DNA of 64,000 bases. It comes from Actinomycetes bacterium (GTDB taxonomy: Bacteria > Actinomycetota > Acidimicrobiia > Acidimicrobiales > RAAP-2). The stretch is taken from the NCBI GenBank assembly GCA_021785695.1, contig JAJYEQ010000005.1, forward strand, positions 48,432 through 112,431, in the 5' to 3' direction. Positions 14,846 through 22,675 of this stretch are shown piece after piece (position 1 is the first letter of the stretch; each line of letters starts with the position of its first letter). Made by a program: the position numbers and the translations under genes. Below the pieces are notes generated by a model. That model worked only from the letters and a program-made list of their open reading frames with translations, did no database searches and was not told the DNA's origin.

Positions 14846-15216
14846 GAGTGACCCCACAGCCGGCGCTTGGTGCGCGTGGCCAGCTGCTCGAGGTGGTCGT
14901 TGTAGGCCGCCAGGCGCGGGTCCTCCTCGGTCTCCCGCTCGCGGGCGGCTCGCGCGTCGGCGCGCATGCGCTGCTCGTAGGCGACGCGCGCCGCCTCGTC
15001 CTCGGCGGACACCTTCTCCAGGTTGATCAGTGCGAACCACCCGATCACGCCGAGCACGCCGAACACCGGCCACTCGATGGCGTAGAGGTAGCTGAGCGCG
15101 TTGCCGCCCACGGCCCGGCCGATCTGCCACCACGCTGCGACGGCGCACAGGACGAGCCAGGCTCCCAGCAACAGGTGGAGGACGAGGGCCCGAGCGCCCC
15201 ACCACTTGGCATGCAC
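14842..15216 (-). CDS. Two-helix membrane protein with cytoplasmic coiled-coil-like tail
   Basis: A 124-residue protein. Two hydrophobic segments (about residues 9-31 and 45-67) are followed by a charged, helix-forming tail rich in Glu, Arg and Ala (about 68-124). I do not recognise a named family, although similar short proteins next to DUF3817 and CtaG genes are common in actinobacteria. GTG 15216 is supported by TAGGAT six bases upstream, suggesting a leaderless mRNA. It overlaps the next gene by GTGA and is divergent from ctaG. Confidence 0.75.
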   Translation of the reverse strand: MHAKWWGARALVLHLLLGAWLVLCAVAAWWQIGRAVGGNALSYLYAIEWPVFGVLGVIGWFALINLEKVSAEDEAARVAYEQRMRADARAARERETEEDPRLAAYNDHLEQLATRTKRRLWGHS

Positions 15217-15222
15217 GGCGAC

Positions 15223-15228
15223 ATCCTA
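15223..15228 (-). promoter_or_regulatory. -10 hexamer TAGGAT, predicted leaderless promoter
   Basis: On the minus strand TAGGAT is 6 bp before GTG 15216. It is divergent from an identical hexamer at 15256-15261 for ctaG. Confidence 0.5.
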
Positions 15229-15255
15229 ACGACGAGGCGCACCCAAGCGCCCCCG

Positions 15256-15261
15256 TAGGAT
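15256..15261 (+). promoter_or_regulatory. -10 hexamer TAGGAT, predicted leaderless promoter of ctaG
   Basis: TAGGAT is 6 bp before ATG 15268. Confidence 0.5.
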
Positions 15262-15267
15262 GAGGCG

Positions 15268-16101
15268 ATGGCCCCCCGGCTCGCGCCCTTCGTGTGGCGC
15301 GACGTGACGCACGTCCAGGTGGTCCCCGGAGTGTTAGCGGCCCTGGTGGTCCTGGCGATCGCCTACGCGTGGGCCCAGCACCGCGTACCCGGCTGGCCCG
15401 CCCGCCGCGGGGTCGCGTTCCTCGGCGCTCTGGCCACCTTGGCCCTGGCCACCCAGTCGGTCGTCGGTGTCTACGACCGGGCCTACTTCAGTGACCACAT
15501 GATCCAGCACCTCGCGCTGATCATGGTGGCCGGCCCGCTGCTGGCCCTCTCGGCCCCCTTGGACCTGGCCGCAGCGGTCGCGGCGCCCGTGCGGGCCGCC
15601 CTCGACTCGCCGGTTGGACGCGTCCTGACCCATCCGCTGATCGCCTTCGCGGCGTACTTCGTCTTCATCCCGCTCACGCACCTCACCGGGCTCTTCGACG
15701 TGGTGCTCACCCACCCCGCGGCCCACCAGGTCGAGCACGTGGCCTTCGTCGCGGTGGGCTACCTGTTCTTCCGCGCGGCCTTCGGCATCGAGAGCGGCCA
15801 GCGCCTGCACCCCGGGCTGCGCCTGGTCTACGTGATGGCAGCGGTGCCGGTGGACACCTTCACCGGCCTGGCCCTGGCGATGTCCTCGTACAACCCCTTC
15901 CCCGCCTACCGCACGCTGGCCCCCACCGGGTCGACGCCAGCGTCGATCCTGGCCAACGTGCACCTGGGCGGCGCCATCATGTGGATCGGCGGCGACGCGC
16001 TGATGCTGGCGTGGGCCGCGCCCATCGCCTGGGCCTGGGTGCGCGAGGAGGACCGCCGCACCGCCGAGCTCGATGCGCGACTGGACGCCGAGGGCCGCTA
16101 G
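15268..16101 (+). CDS. ctaG: CtaG-type cytochrome c oxidase assembly protein (caa3_CtaG family)
   Basis: Membrane protein of 277 residues needed in related bacteria for copper delivery to cytochrome c oxidase. About seven helices. The family core is present: YFSDHMIQHLALIMVAGPLLALSAP in the middle (histidines in DHMIQH), the HQVEHVAFVAVGYLFFR segment and IMWIGGDALML near the end. This is the Bacillus-type CtaG family rather than the unrelated Cox11 protein. It ends in CTAG that is also the stop of the convergent adoK-like gene, leaving no intergenic space. Confidence 0.88.
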   Translation: MAPRLAPFVWRDVTHVQVVPGVLAALVVLAIAYAWAQHRVPGWPARRGVAFLGALATLALATQSVVGVYDRAYFSDHMIQHLALIMVAGPLLALSAPLDLAAAVAAPVRAALDSPVGRVLTHPLIAFAAYFVFIPLTHLTGLFDVVLTHPAAHQVEHVAFVAVGYLFFRAAFGIESGQRLHPGLRLVYVMAAVPVDTFTGLALAMSSYNPFPAYRTLAPTGSTPASILANVHLGGAIMWIGGDALMLAWAAPIAWAWVREEDRRTAELDARLDAEGR

Positions 16102-17135
16102 AGGAGACCCGCGTCCACGGCCAGCGCCGCGAGGTCCACCTCGGGACGCGCCCCGAGGTGGCGGATGATCTCGCCCGCGCACAGGGAGCCCAGCTCGGCC
16201 GCCTCGACCGGGTCGGCCCCCAGGGCCAGGCCGTAGAGGAATCCCGAGGCGAACAGGTCGCCCGCCCCGTTCTGGTCGACCACCTCCTCGACGTCGTGGG
16301 CCGCCACGGGCACGACCCCGCTCGCCGTGACGACATCGGCGCCCCGGGGCCCCCGGGTCACCACCGCCAGCAGCCCGAGCTCGTCGAGCAGCTCGTAGGC
16401 GCGCGGCAGGCTCGACACCTCGAACAGGGAGAGGATCTCGGTCTCGTTGCACAGCAGCACGTCCACGTCGCTCGTGACCAGCTCCACGAAATCGTGGCGG
16501 TGGCGCTCGACGCAGAACATGTCCGACAGCGACAGCGCGACCATCGAGTCGTGCACGTGCGCCATCTCGACGACCTTGCGCACGGCGGCCTTGGCGGGCG
16601 GCAGGTCGTAGAGGTACCCCTCGACGTAGGTGATCTCGGAGCGCGCGATCAGGGGCTCGCGGATGTCCTCGGGGCCCAGGCGGTTCGAGGCGCCGAGATA
16701 CGTGGCCATGGTGCGCTGGGCGTCATCGCTGATGAACACGTGGCAGCGGCCGGTGGCCCCCTCGGCCGCGTCGGCGACGGCCAGGTCCAGCTCGACGCCC
16801 AAAGAGCGCAGGTCGTGGGCGAAGCGGTCGCCGAAGTCGTCATCGGCCACCTTGCCGATGAATCCGGCCGTGCCCCCCAGCGCCGCGATGCCGGCGATCG
16901 AGTTGGCGACCGACCCCCCCGACATCTGGACGGTGGGCCCCATGGCCTCGACGAACCGCCCCAGATCCTCGGGCCCGATGAGCGTCATGGCCGCCTTGAC
17001 GAGCCCCAGGTCGCGGTAGGCCTCGCGGTGATCCTGGCTGATCACGTCCAGCAAGGCGTTGCCGATGCCGGTGACCGCGAGCCGGGTGGGACCCGGCTTG
17101 ACGCGCAGCGACACCGGGCTCGGGCGACTTGTCAC
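16098..17135 (-). CDS. PfkB-family sugar/nucleoside kinase, adenosine-kinase-like
   Basis: A 345-residue ribokinase-fold enzyme. The N-terminal VTGIGNALLDV, the GGSVANSIAGIAALGG substrate loop, the GKVADDDFG segment and the C-terminal catalytic DQNGAGDLFASGF (Asp base, anion hole GAGD) are present. Similar bacterial proteins are called adenosine kinase; the nucleoside specificity is not proved from sequence. GTG 17135 is backed by TACGCT six bases upstream on the minus strand. Convergent with ctaG (shared CTAG) and divergent from pepN. Confidence 0.85.
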   Translation of the reverse strand: MTSRPSPVSLRVKPGPTRLAVTGIGNALLDVISQDHREAYRDLGLVKAAMTLIGPEDLGRFVEAMGPTVQMSGGSVANSIAGIAALGGTAGFIGKVADDDFGDRFAHDLRSLGVELDLAVADAAEGATGRCHVFISDDAQRTMATYLGASNRLGPEDIREPLIARSEITYVEGYLYDLPPAKAAVRKVVEMAHVHDSMVALSLSDMFCVERHRHDFVELVTSDVDVLLCNETEILSLFEVSSLPRAYELLDELGLLAVVTRGPRGADVVTASGVVPVAAHDVEEVVDQNGAGDLFASGFLYGLALGADPVEAAELGSLCAGEIIRHLGARPEVDLAALAVDAGLL

Positions 17136-17141
17136 CCAGCG

Positions 17142-17147
17142 AGCGTA
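17142..17147 (-). promoter_or_regulatory. -10 hexamer TACGCT, predicted leaderless promoter
   Basis: On the minus strand TACGCT is 6 bp before GTG 17135; no Shine-Dalgarno is present. Confidence 0.5.
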
Positions 17148-17160
17148 GAGGATTTCGCCC

Positions 17161-17166
17161 TAGTGT
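17161..17166 (+). promoter_or_regulatory. -10 hexamer TAGTGT, predicted leaderless promoter of pepN
   Basis: TAGTGT is 8 bp before ATG 17175; the bases between them contain no ribosome site. Confidence 0.45.
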
Positions 17167-17174
17167 GGCCAGCG

Positions 17175-19676
17175 ATGAGAACGCACAATCCCTATCGCCT
17201 GTCCCGTGACGTCCTGCCGCGGGCGTACCGCATCTTCCTGACCCCCGACCTGGAGGCGGCGACCTTCTCGGGTCGCGTCGAGATCGACGTCGAGGTCGTC
17301 GAGCCGGTGTCGGCCATCACCTTGCACGCCAAGAACCTCCAGCTGAGCCCGGCCACCGTGACCAGCGCCGGGGTGGCCCACCACGCCGGGAGCCACGAGG
17401 CCGACGAGCGCTACGACACGGTGACCTTCCCCTTCGACCAGAAGATCGCCGCGGGCCCCGCAACCCTGGAGCTGGCCTTCACCGGGATCCTGAGCGACGG
17501 GCTGGCCGGCTTCTATCGCTCCACCTACACCGACGACGCCGGCGTCACGCACGTCATCGCGACCACGCAGTTCGAGCACTCCGACGCCCGCCGCGCCTTC
17601 CCGTGCTTCGACGAGCCGTCCCTGAAGGCGACCTTCCAGGTCAACCTGACCGTCCCGAGGGACCTGCTGGCGGTCTCGAACTCGCCCGAGATCGCCAACG
17701 TCGATCTGGGCAATGGCCAGCGCAGCGTCAGCTTCGCGCCCACGATGGTCATGTCGAGCTACCTGGTGGCCTTCGTGGTGGGCCCCTTCGAGGCCACCGA
17801 GATCCGCGACGTGCGCGGCGTGCCGGTGCGGGTGATCACCCCGATCGGCAAGGTGCACCTGGCCCCCCTGGCCCTGGAGGCGGCTGACTTCGCCCTGAAC
17901 TACTTCCCCGACTACTTCGCCATTGCCTACCCCGGCGAGAAGCTCGACATGGTGGCCATCCCGGACTTCGCCTTCGGGGCCATGGAGAACCTGGGGTGCG
18001 TCACCTTCCGCGAGACCGCCCTCCTCGTCGACCCGCAGACCGCCTCACTGGCCGAGACCTACCGGGTGGCCGAGGTGGTCCACCACGAGCTGGCCCACAT
18101 GTGGTTCGGCGACCTGGTGACGATGGAGTGGTGGGAGGGCATCTGGCTGAACGAGGCCTTCGCCACCTTCATGCAGCTGAAGTGCTCCGACGCCTTCCGG
18201 CCCGACTGGCACATCTGGTCCGAGCAGGCGATCCACAAGGACATCGCGCTGCAGATCGACGCCCTGGCCCACACGCGGGCCATCGAGTACGAGGTCCTCT
18301 CGCCCGACGACACCCAGGGCATGTTCGACGCGCTCACCTACGAGAAGGGCTCGTCGGTCCTGCGCATGCTCGAGCAGTACCTGAGCGAGACGACCTTCCG
18401 CGACGGCATCCGCCACTACCTGCGCCAGCACAGCTACGCCAACGCCGTGACCACGGACCTGTGGGACGCCCTCGAGGAGGTCTCGGGCGAGCCGGTCCAC
18501 TCGATGATGGACACCTGGATCCTCCAAGGCGGCCACCCGCTGATCCGCCTGGACGGCGACCAGCTGCGCCAGGAGCCCTTCGCGTTCCTGGGTGCGTCGG
18601 TCAAGGGCGCCATCGGCGACCACTGGATCGTGCCCGTCCTGACGCGCCCCCTGGGAGGCGGCGAGGTGCGGCGCCACCTGCTCAGCCAGGAGACGCTGAC
18701 CCTCGAGTCCGCCGAGCCCACCGTGCTCAACGCCGGGGGGTCGGGCGTCTATCGCAGCCACTACCGCCCCGACGCGCTGGCCGCCCTGGCCGCCGACCTC
18801 GGCCGCCTGACCGCGATCGAGCGCGCCACGCTGCTCAGTGACGGCTGGGCCACGCTGCTGGCCCGCGTCATCACCTGGCCCGAGTTCCTCAGCCTGGCCC
18901 GCGGCCTCACGCCCATTGACGAGTCGACCCCGTGGGACTTCGTGCTGGCGGCGACCAGCATGGTGCGCCGCGCCCTGGACGAGCCCGCGCGTGATCTGCT
19001 GGCCGCCCAGGTGTCCGAGGTGGCCGGCCCGGTGTTCGCGCGCCTGGGCTGGGACGCCCAGCCCGACGAGGGACCGGTGCGCGCCCAGCTGCGCGGCACC
19101 CTGGTGCAGCTGCTGGGCGAGGTCGCGCGCGACCCCCAGGTGCGCGCCGAGGCCGTCGCGCGCTTCGATCGCGGCGAGGTCAGCGGCGACCTGGCGGCCC
19201 CGATCCTGCGCCTGGTGGCTGATCACGACCGCCCGGGTGACTACGAGCGGTTCCTCGAGGCCTACCGCAACGCGCCCACGCCGCAAGAGGCCATGCGCTA
19301 CCAGTTCGCCCTGGGGTCCTTCAACGACCGCGCCGTGGCTCTCGATGCCGCCGACCGCTGCCTGAGAGACTTTCGCAGCCAGGACGGGCCCATCATCCTG
19401 CCGGCCCTGATGCGCAACGAGACCACGGGTCCCGCCGTGTGGCGCCTGCTGGCCAGCCGCTGGGACGAGGCGATGTCCCGCTTCTCGCCGAGCCTCCACG
19501 CCCGCCTGGCCGCGGGTGTCGCCACCTTCATCCGCGACCCCGAGCTGGCCGATGAGGTCGCGGCCTTCCACGAGGCGCATCCGGTGGTCGGCGGCTACCC
19601 GGCCTCGGTGGAGCAGTGGATCGAGCGCATGCGCGTCGGCCAGGCCTTCGCCGAGGCGATCCGCCCGCAGTTCTAA
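17175..19676 (+). CDS. pepN: Aminopeptidase N, M1 family zinc metallopeptidase
   Basis: Cytoplasmic zinc aminopeptidase of 833 residues, removing N-terminal residues from peptides. The exopeptidase motif FGAMENLGCVTF and the zinc site HELAHMWFGD followed 18 residues later by the ligand Glu in NEAFATF are intact. The order is the usual one: beta-saddle domain (1-190), thermolysin-like catalytic domain (190-440), then a long helical C-terminal domain with the ERAP1_C-like region. The true start is ATG 17175; the open frame continues about 1.2 kb upstream across other genes but without coding character. No signal peptide. Four bases separate it from the GDT1-type transporter. Confidence 0.95.
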   Translation: MRTHNPYRLSRDVLPRAYRIFLTPDLEAATFSGRVEIDVEVVEPVSAITLHAKNLQLSPATVTSAGVAHHAGSHEADERYDTVTFPFDQKIAAGPATLELAFTGILSDGLAGFYRSTYTDDAGVTHVIATTQFEHSDARRAFPCFDEPSLKATFQVNLTVPRDLLAVSNSPEIANVDLGNGQRSVSFAPTMVMSSYLVAFVVGPFEATEIRDVRGVPVRVITPIGKVHLAPLALEAADFALNYFPDYFAIAYPGEKLDMVAIPDFAFGAMENLGCVTFRETALLVDPQTASLAETYRVAEVVHHELAHMWFGDLVTMEWWEGIWLNEAFATFMQLKCSDAFRPDWHIWSEQAIHKDIALQIDALAHTRAIEYEVLSPDDTQGMFDALTYEKGSSVLRMLEQYLSETTFRDGIRHYLRQHSYANAVTTDLWDALEEVSGEPVHSMMDTWILQGGHPLIRLDGDQLRQEPFAFLGASVKGAIGDHWIVPVLTRPLGGGEVRRHLLSQETLTLESAEPTVLNAGGSGVYRSHYRPDALAALAADLGRLTAIERATLLSDGWATLLARVITWPEFLSLARGLTPIDESTPWDFVLAATSMVRRALDEPARDLLAAQVSEVAGPVFARLGWDAQPDEGPVRAQLRGTLVQLLGEVARDPQVRAEAVARFDRGEVSGDLAAPILRLVADHDRPGDYERFLEAYRNAPTPQEAMRYQFALGSFNDRAVALDAADRCLRDFRSQDGPIILPALMRNETTGPAVWRLLASRWDEAMSRFSPSLHARLAAGVATFIRDPELADEVAAFHEAHPVVGGYPASVEQWIERMRVGQAFAEAIRPQF

Positions 19677-19680
19677 GGCC

Positions 19681-20274
19681 GTGTCCGCGGGCACCTTCCT
19701 CGGCATCATGGCGCTGATGTTCGTCTTGGAGCTGCCCGACAAGACGATGGTGGCGACGATCGTCATGTCGACGCGGGCCCGCCCGCGCCACGTCGCCCTC
19801 GGCGCCGCGGCCGGATTCGTCGTCCAGATGGCCATCGCCGTCACGGCGGGCGGCCTGCTGACGCTGCTGCCGCCCCGGGCGCGCGATGCGATCGTGGCCG
19901 CGCTGTTCCTCGGTGGGGCGGCCTACCTGCTGCTGGCCCGGGAGCGCGAGGTCGAGCTGCACGGCGAGCAGGAGGCCGAGCGCGAGCGGGCGGCGTCCCC
20001 CGCGCGCGAGATCGGGGCGGCCTTCGGGGTGATCTTCCTCGGCGAGTTCGGCGACCTGACCCAGATCCAGGCGGCCAGCCTGACGGCGCACACCCACGAC
20101 CCCGTGGCGGTCTTCGCCGCCGGGTCCCTGGCCCTGGTCGTCGTGGCCTACCTGGGCGCCTTCGGCGGCCGCCTGCTGCAGCGCTGGGTGCCCACGCGGG
20201 TGATCCGGCGCATCGGCGGCGCGGTCTTCGCCATCCTCGGGGTTCTGACGCTGGTCCAGGCGGTGCGCGCGTGA
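19681..20274 (+). CDS. GDT1/UPF0016-family cation (Mn2+/Ca2+) transporter
   Basis: A 197-residue membrane protein with six helices in two homologous halves. Each half carries the acidic motif of this family: ELPDKT near residue 17 and EFGDLTQ near residue 120, corresponding to E-x-G-D-(K/R)-(T/S). In the first copy the glycine is proline and in the second the basic residue is leucine, so the motif is slightly degenerate. Members such as MneA and TMEM165 export Mn2+ or exchange Ca2+ for H+. A charged Glu/Arg linker separates the halves. GTG 19681 directly follows pepN. Confidence 0.85.
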   Translation: MSAGTFLGIMALMFVLELPDKTMVATIVMSTRARPRHVALGAAAGFVVQMAIAVTAGGLLTLLPPRARDAIVAALFLGGAAYLLLAREREVELHGEQEAERERAASPAREIGAAFGVIFLGEFGDLTQIQAASLTAHTHDPVAVFAAGSLALVVVAYLGAFGGRLLQRWVPTRVIRRIGGAVFAILGVLTLVQAVRA

Positions 20275-20969
20275 CCTTCGAGGAGCTCGTGGCCTTCGCG
20301 ACCTCGGTGCGCGGCTTCCTGCCCGTGCCCGAGGGACGGGCCCTGGCCGCGCACGGGCAGCGGCGGGGACGCGAGCGGCCCGGGGGGACCTGGCTGGAGG
20401 TCGGCGCCTGGTGCGGGCGCTCGACCGTGTTCTTGGGCGCCGCCGCGCGCGACAGCGACTCGGTCCTGTACTCCCTCGACCACCACCACGGCAGCGAGGA
20501 GCAGCAGGCCGGCTGGGAGCACTTCGAGGCCGACCTGGTCGACGGGGCCGACGGGCGCATCAACACGCTGCCCACCTGGCAGCGCACCGTGGCCGACGCC
20601 GGCCTCGAGTCGGTGGTCCTGGGCCTGGTCGGGCCCTCGGCGGTCATCGCCGCGCACTTCAGCCAGCCCCTCGACCTGCTCTTCCTCGACGGGGGCCACG
20701 GCGCGGAAGTCGCCTGGGCCGACTACCACGGCTGGGTGCCACACCTGGTGCCCGGCGGGCTGCTCGTGATCCACGACGTCTTCCCCGATCCCCACGACGG
20801 GGGCCGGCCGCCCTACGAGATCTACCAAGCGGCGCTCGCGGCGGGCTTCGAGGAAGAAGACGCCGTCGGCTCGCTACGGGTGCTGCGGCGCGGGGCGCCC
20901 GCAGCCAGCCTCGGGCCGGTCGACCGGGCGCACCAGCGTGTCGGGGTGGAAGAGGGCCGCGGCGGCTGA
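20271..20969 (+). CDS. Class I SAM-dependent methyltransferase
   Basis: A 232-residue methyltransferase. The SAM-binding GTWLEVGAWCGRSTVFLG is near residue 40, followed by DHHHGSEEQ, LLFLDGGHGAEVAWADYHGW and GGLLVIHDVFPDPHDGG, a pattern close to the Methyltransf_24 group. Substrate unknown. GTG start overlaps the previous stop as GTGA. Its last 96 bases overlap the end of the convergent toroid gene; the conserved core ends at SLRVLRRG, so the final 20 residues may be unconstrained. The gene may belong to the same pathway as the minus-strand cluster 20.9-24.0 kb. Confidence 0.82.
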   Translation: MTFEELVAFATSVRGFLPVPEGRALAAHGQRRGRERPGGTWLEVGAWCGRSTVFLGAAARDSDSVLYSLDHHHGSEEQQAGWEHFEADLVDGADGRINTLPTWQRTVADAGLESVVLGLVGPSAVIAAHFSQPLDLLFLDGGHGAEVAWADYHGWVPHLVPGGLLVIHDVFPDPHDGGRPPYEIYQAALAAGFEEEDAVGSLRVLRRGAPAASLGPVDRAHQRVGVEEGRGG

Positions 20970-21962
20970 CTGCCCGCTCAGCGCGTCGAGGGCCAGCACG
21001 ACCGCCGCGGCGGTGTAGCTGCTCACCTCGTCGCCGGGGAACGTGACCCCGGTGGGATAGACCAGGCCCGTCAGGTACGCGCCGTCGGCGCGCCGGTGCC
21101 GCGTCGTGGTCGCCAGCAGCTCGGCGGCGAGCGCCGGGCGTCCCACCGCGTCGAGGGCCAGGGCGCACTCGGCGGTCTCGGCGGCGGTGACCCAGTCGCT
21201 GGTGGACACGCAGCGCACGCCCCGTCCCGCCAGGACGTGGCGCTCCCACCCCTGGTCGAGGCGGTCGAGCGCCGCACCGTCGACGAGGGCGCCGGCGAGC
21301 ACCGGGTAGTACCAGTCCATGGCGAACTCGTTCTTGGGCGCGAAGGCGCCGGGGTGGTGCGCGACGGCGTGGCCCAGCCGGCCCGCCGCTTGGGACCAGG
21401 CGCCGCGCGCGTGGCCCAGGCGCGCGGCGACCTCGAGGCCGCAGCGCAGCGAGAGGTAGATCGACGACGAGCCCGTCAAGAGGGCGTCGGGCTCGAGGCG
21501 CCCGGCCGGGTCGCGCGACCAGCGCACCGGCCCGTCGGCGTCCTGGTGAGCCACCACGAAGGTCAGCGCCGCGTCGAGGGCCGGCCAGGCCGCCGCCACG
21601 TAGTCGACGTCCTGGGTCGCGCGCAGGTAGTGGCACAGCCCGGTGGCCAGGTAGGCGCACACGTTGGTGTCCAGGCGCGCGTCCTCCACCGCGCCGTCGC
21701 GGTAGTAGTTGAACCAGCTCCCGTCGCCCAGCTGGTGCGCGATCAGCCAGTCGTAGGCGGCGCGGGCGGCGTCGTCGCGCCCCAGCACCGTGAGGGCCAT
21801 GGCGACCTCCACGTGGTTCCAGGGATCGCTGTGACCCCCGGGGTACCAGGGGATCTCGCCGCTGGCGTGCTGGAGGTCCGCCAGGTACTGGCCGGTCTGG
21901 TCGAGCTCCTCGGCGCTCACCACCCCGGGCAGGCCCCCCAGTCGCACCCCGGCGGTCGTCAC
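20874..21962 (-). CDS. Alpha/alpha-toroid (prenyltransferase/terpenoid-cyclase-like) protein
   Basis: A 362-residue helical-repeat protein. Recurrent aromatic/acidic helix pairs (GEIPWYPGGHSDPWNHVEVAMAL-like, GSWFNYYRDG, DTNVCAYLATG, NEFAMDWYYPVLAGAL, TSDWVTAAETAE, YLTGLVYP) are typical of the six-hairpin/alpha-toroid fold shared by terpene cyclases and some glycosidases. The DxDD and QW motifs of squalene-hopene cyclases are absent, so cyclase activity is doubtful. GTG 21962 overlaps the methyltransferase stop as GTGA. The last part overlaps the convergent methyltransferase by 96 bases. Function unknown. Confidence 0.7.
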   Translation of the reverse strand: MTTAGVRLGGLPGVVSAEELDQTGQYLADLQHASGEIPWYPGGHSDPWNHVEVAMALTVLGRDDAARAAYDWLIAHQLGDGSWFNYYRDGAVEDARLDTNVCAYLATGLCHYLRATQDVDYVAAAWPALDAALTFVVAHQDADGPVRWSRDPAGRLEPDALLTGSSSIYLSLRCGLEVAARLGHARGAWSQAAGRLGHAVAHHPGAFAPKNEFAMDWYYPVLAGALVDGAALDRLDQGWERHVLAGRGVRCVSTSDWVTAAETAECALALDAVGRPALAAELLATTTRHRRADGAYLTGLVYPTGVTFPGDEVSSYTAAAVVLALDALSGQSAAAALFHPDTLVRPVDRPEAGCGRPAPQHP

Positions 21963-22675
21963 GGCTGGCGCGTGGCGTAGACCACGAGGGACTTGCCCAT
22001 CACCGGGGCCAGAATGCGCTCGGCCACGCGCGTGATCGCCGGGCGCCGCTCGATGTCCCACACCAGCAGGCGGTGGTAGGCGTGGACCAGCCAGTGGTCG
22101 TCGTTGGACACTCCGACCAGGCACTTGAGCGCCCAGTACGGGCTGTGCAGGCCGTGGGCGAAGCCGTGGCCGTCGACGGCCAGGCCCGACGCGGCCAGGC
22201 GCGCCTCGAGGATGCGGCGCCGGTAGATGCGCACGTGGCCGCCCGGGACCAGGTGGTACTCGTCCGACAGGGCCCAGTTCACCAGCTCGGGCGCGAAGCG
22301 CGGGACCGTCACGGCCAGCGTGCCGCCGGGCCGCAGGACGCGGGCGATCTCGGCTAGCGCGGCCACGTCGTCGGGCAGGTGCTCGAGGACCTCGGCGCAG
22401 ATGACCCGATCGAAGGTGCCCTCGGCGAAGGGCAGGTGCCAGGCGTCGCCTTGCACGGCACCGGCGTGGCCGCCCTCGTCGGGCAGCTCCCCGGCCGCGA
22501 CCATCGCCGCCAGGATCCCGACGACCGAGCGGACCTCGTCGGCCCCCGCGTCCAGGGCCACCACCCGCCCGCCGCGCCGGGCCACCTCGAAGGCGTGGCG
22601 ACCGAACCCGCAGCCCAGGTCCAGGACGCGGTCGCCGGCGCGCAGGCCCAAGCGGTCGAGGTCGGCGGTGAGCAT
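21959..22675 (-). CDS. Class I SAM-dependent methyltransferase (Methyltransf_11 type)
   Basis: A 238-residue methyltransferase with clear motif I (RVLDLGCGFGRHAFEVA), VVALDAG acidic end of strand 2, AEVLEHLPDD and VLRPGGTLAVTVP. The C-terminal half (HLVPGGHVRIYRRR, LHSPYWALKCLVG, HAYHRLLVWDIE) is found in methyltransferases that sit next to family-4 glycosyltransferases. The ATG shares a base with the glycosyltransferase stop (TGATG), so both are made together. Substrate probably a glycolipid or glycan intermediate, but this is inference. Confidence 0.85.
   Translation of the reverse strand: MLTADLDRLGLRAGDRVLDLGCGFGRHAFEVARRGGRVVALDAGADEVRSVVGILAAMVAAGELPDEGGHAGAVQGDAWHLPFAEGTFDRVICAEVLEHLPDDVAALAEIARVLRPGGTLAVTVPRFAPELVNWALSDEYHLVPGGHVRIYRRRILEARLAASGLAVDGHGFAHGLHSPYWALKCLVGVSNDDHWLVHAYHRLLVWDIERRPAITRVAERILAPVMGKSLVVYATRQP

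Noticed and set aside
15981..17174. An upstream extension of the aminopeptidase frame giving 1231 codons
   Set aside because: The extension lies over ctaG and the adenosine-kinase-like gene and has no domain; pepN clearly begins at MRTHNPYRL, with a promoter hexamer just before it.
20874..21962. Squalene-hopene or other terpene cyclase
   Set aside because: The alpha-toroid pattern is present, but DxDD and QW repeats are absent, and no isoprenoid-chain genes are near except ispE 12 kb away.
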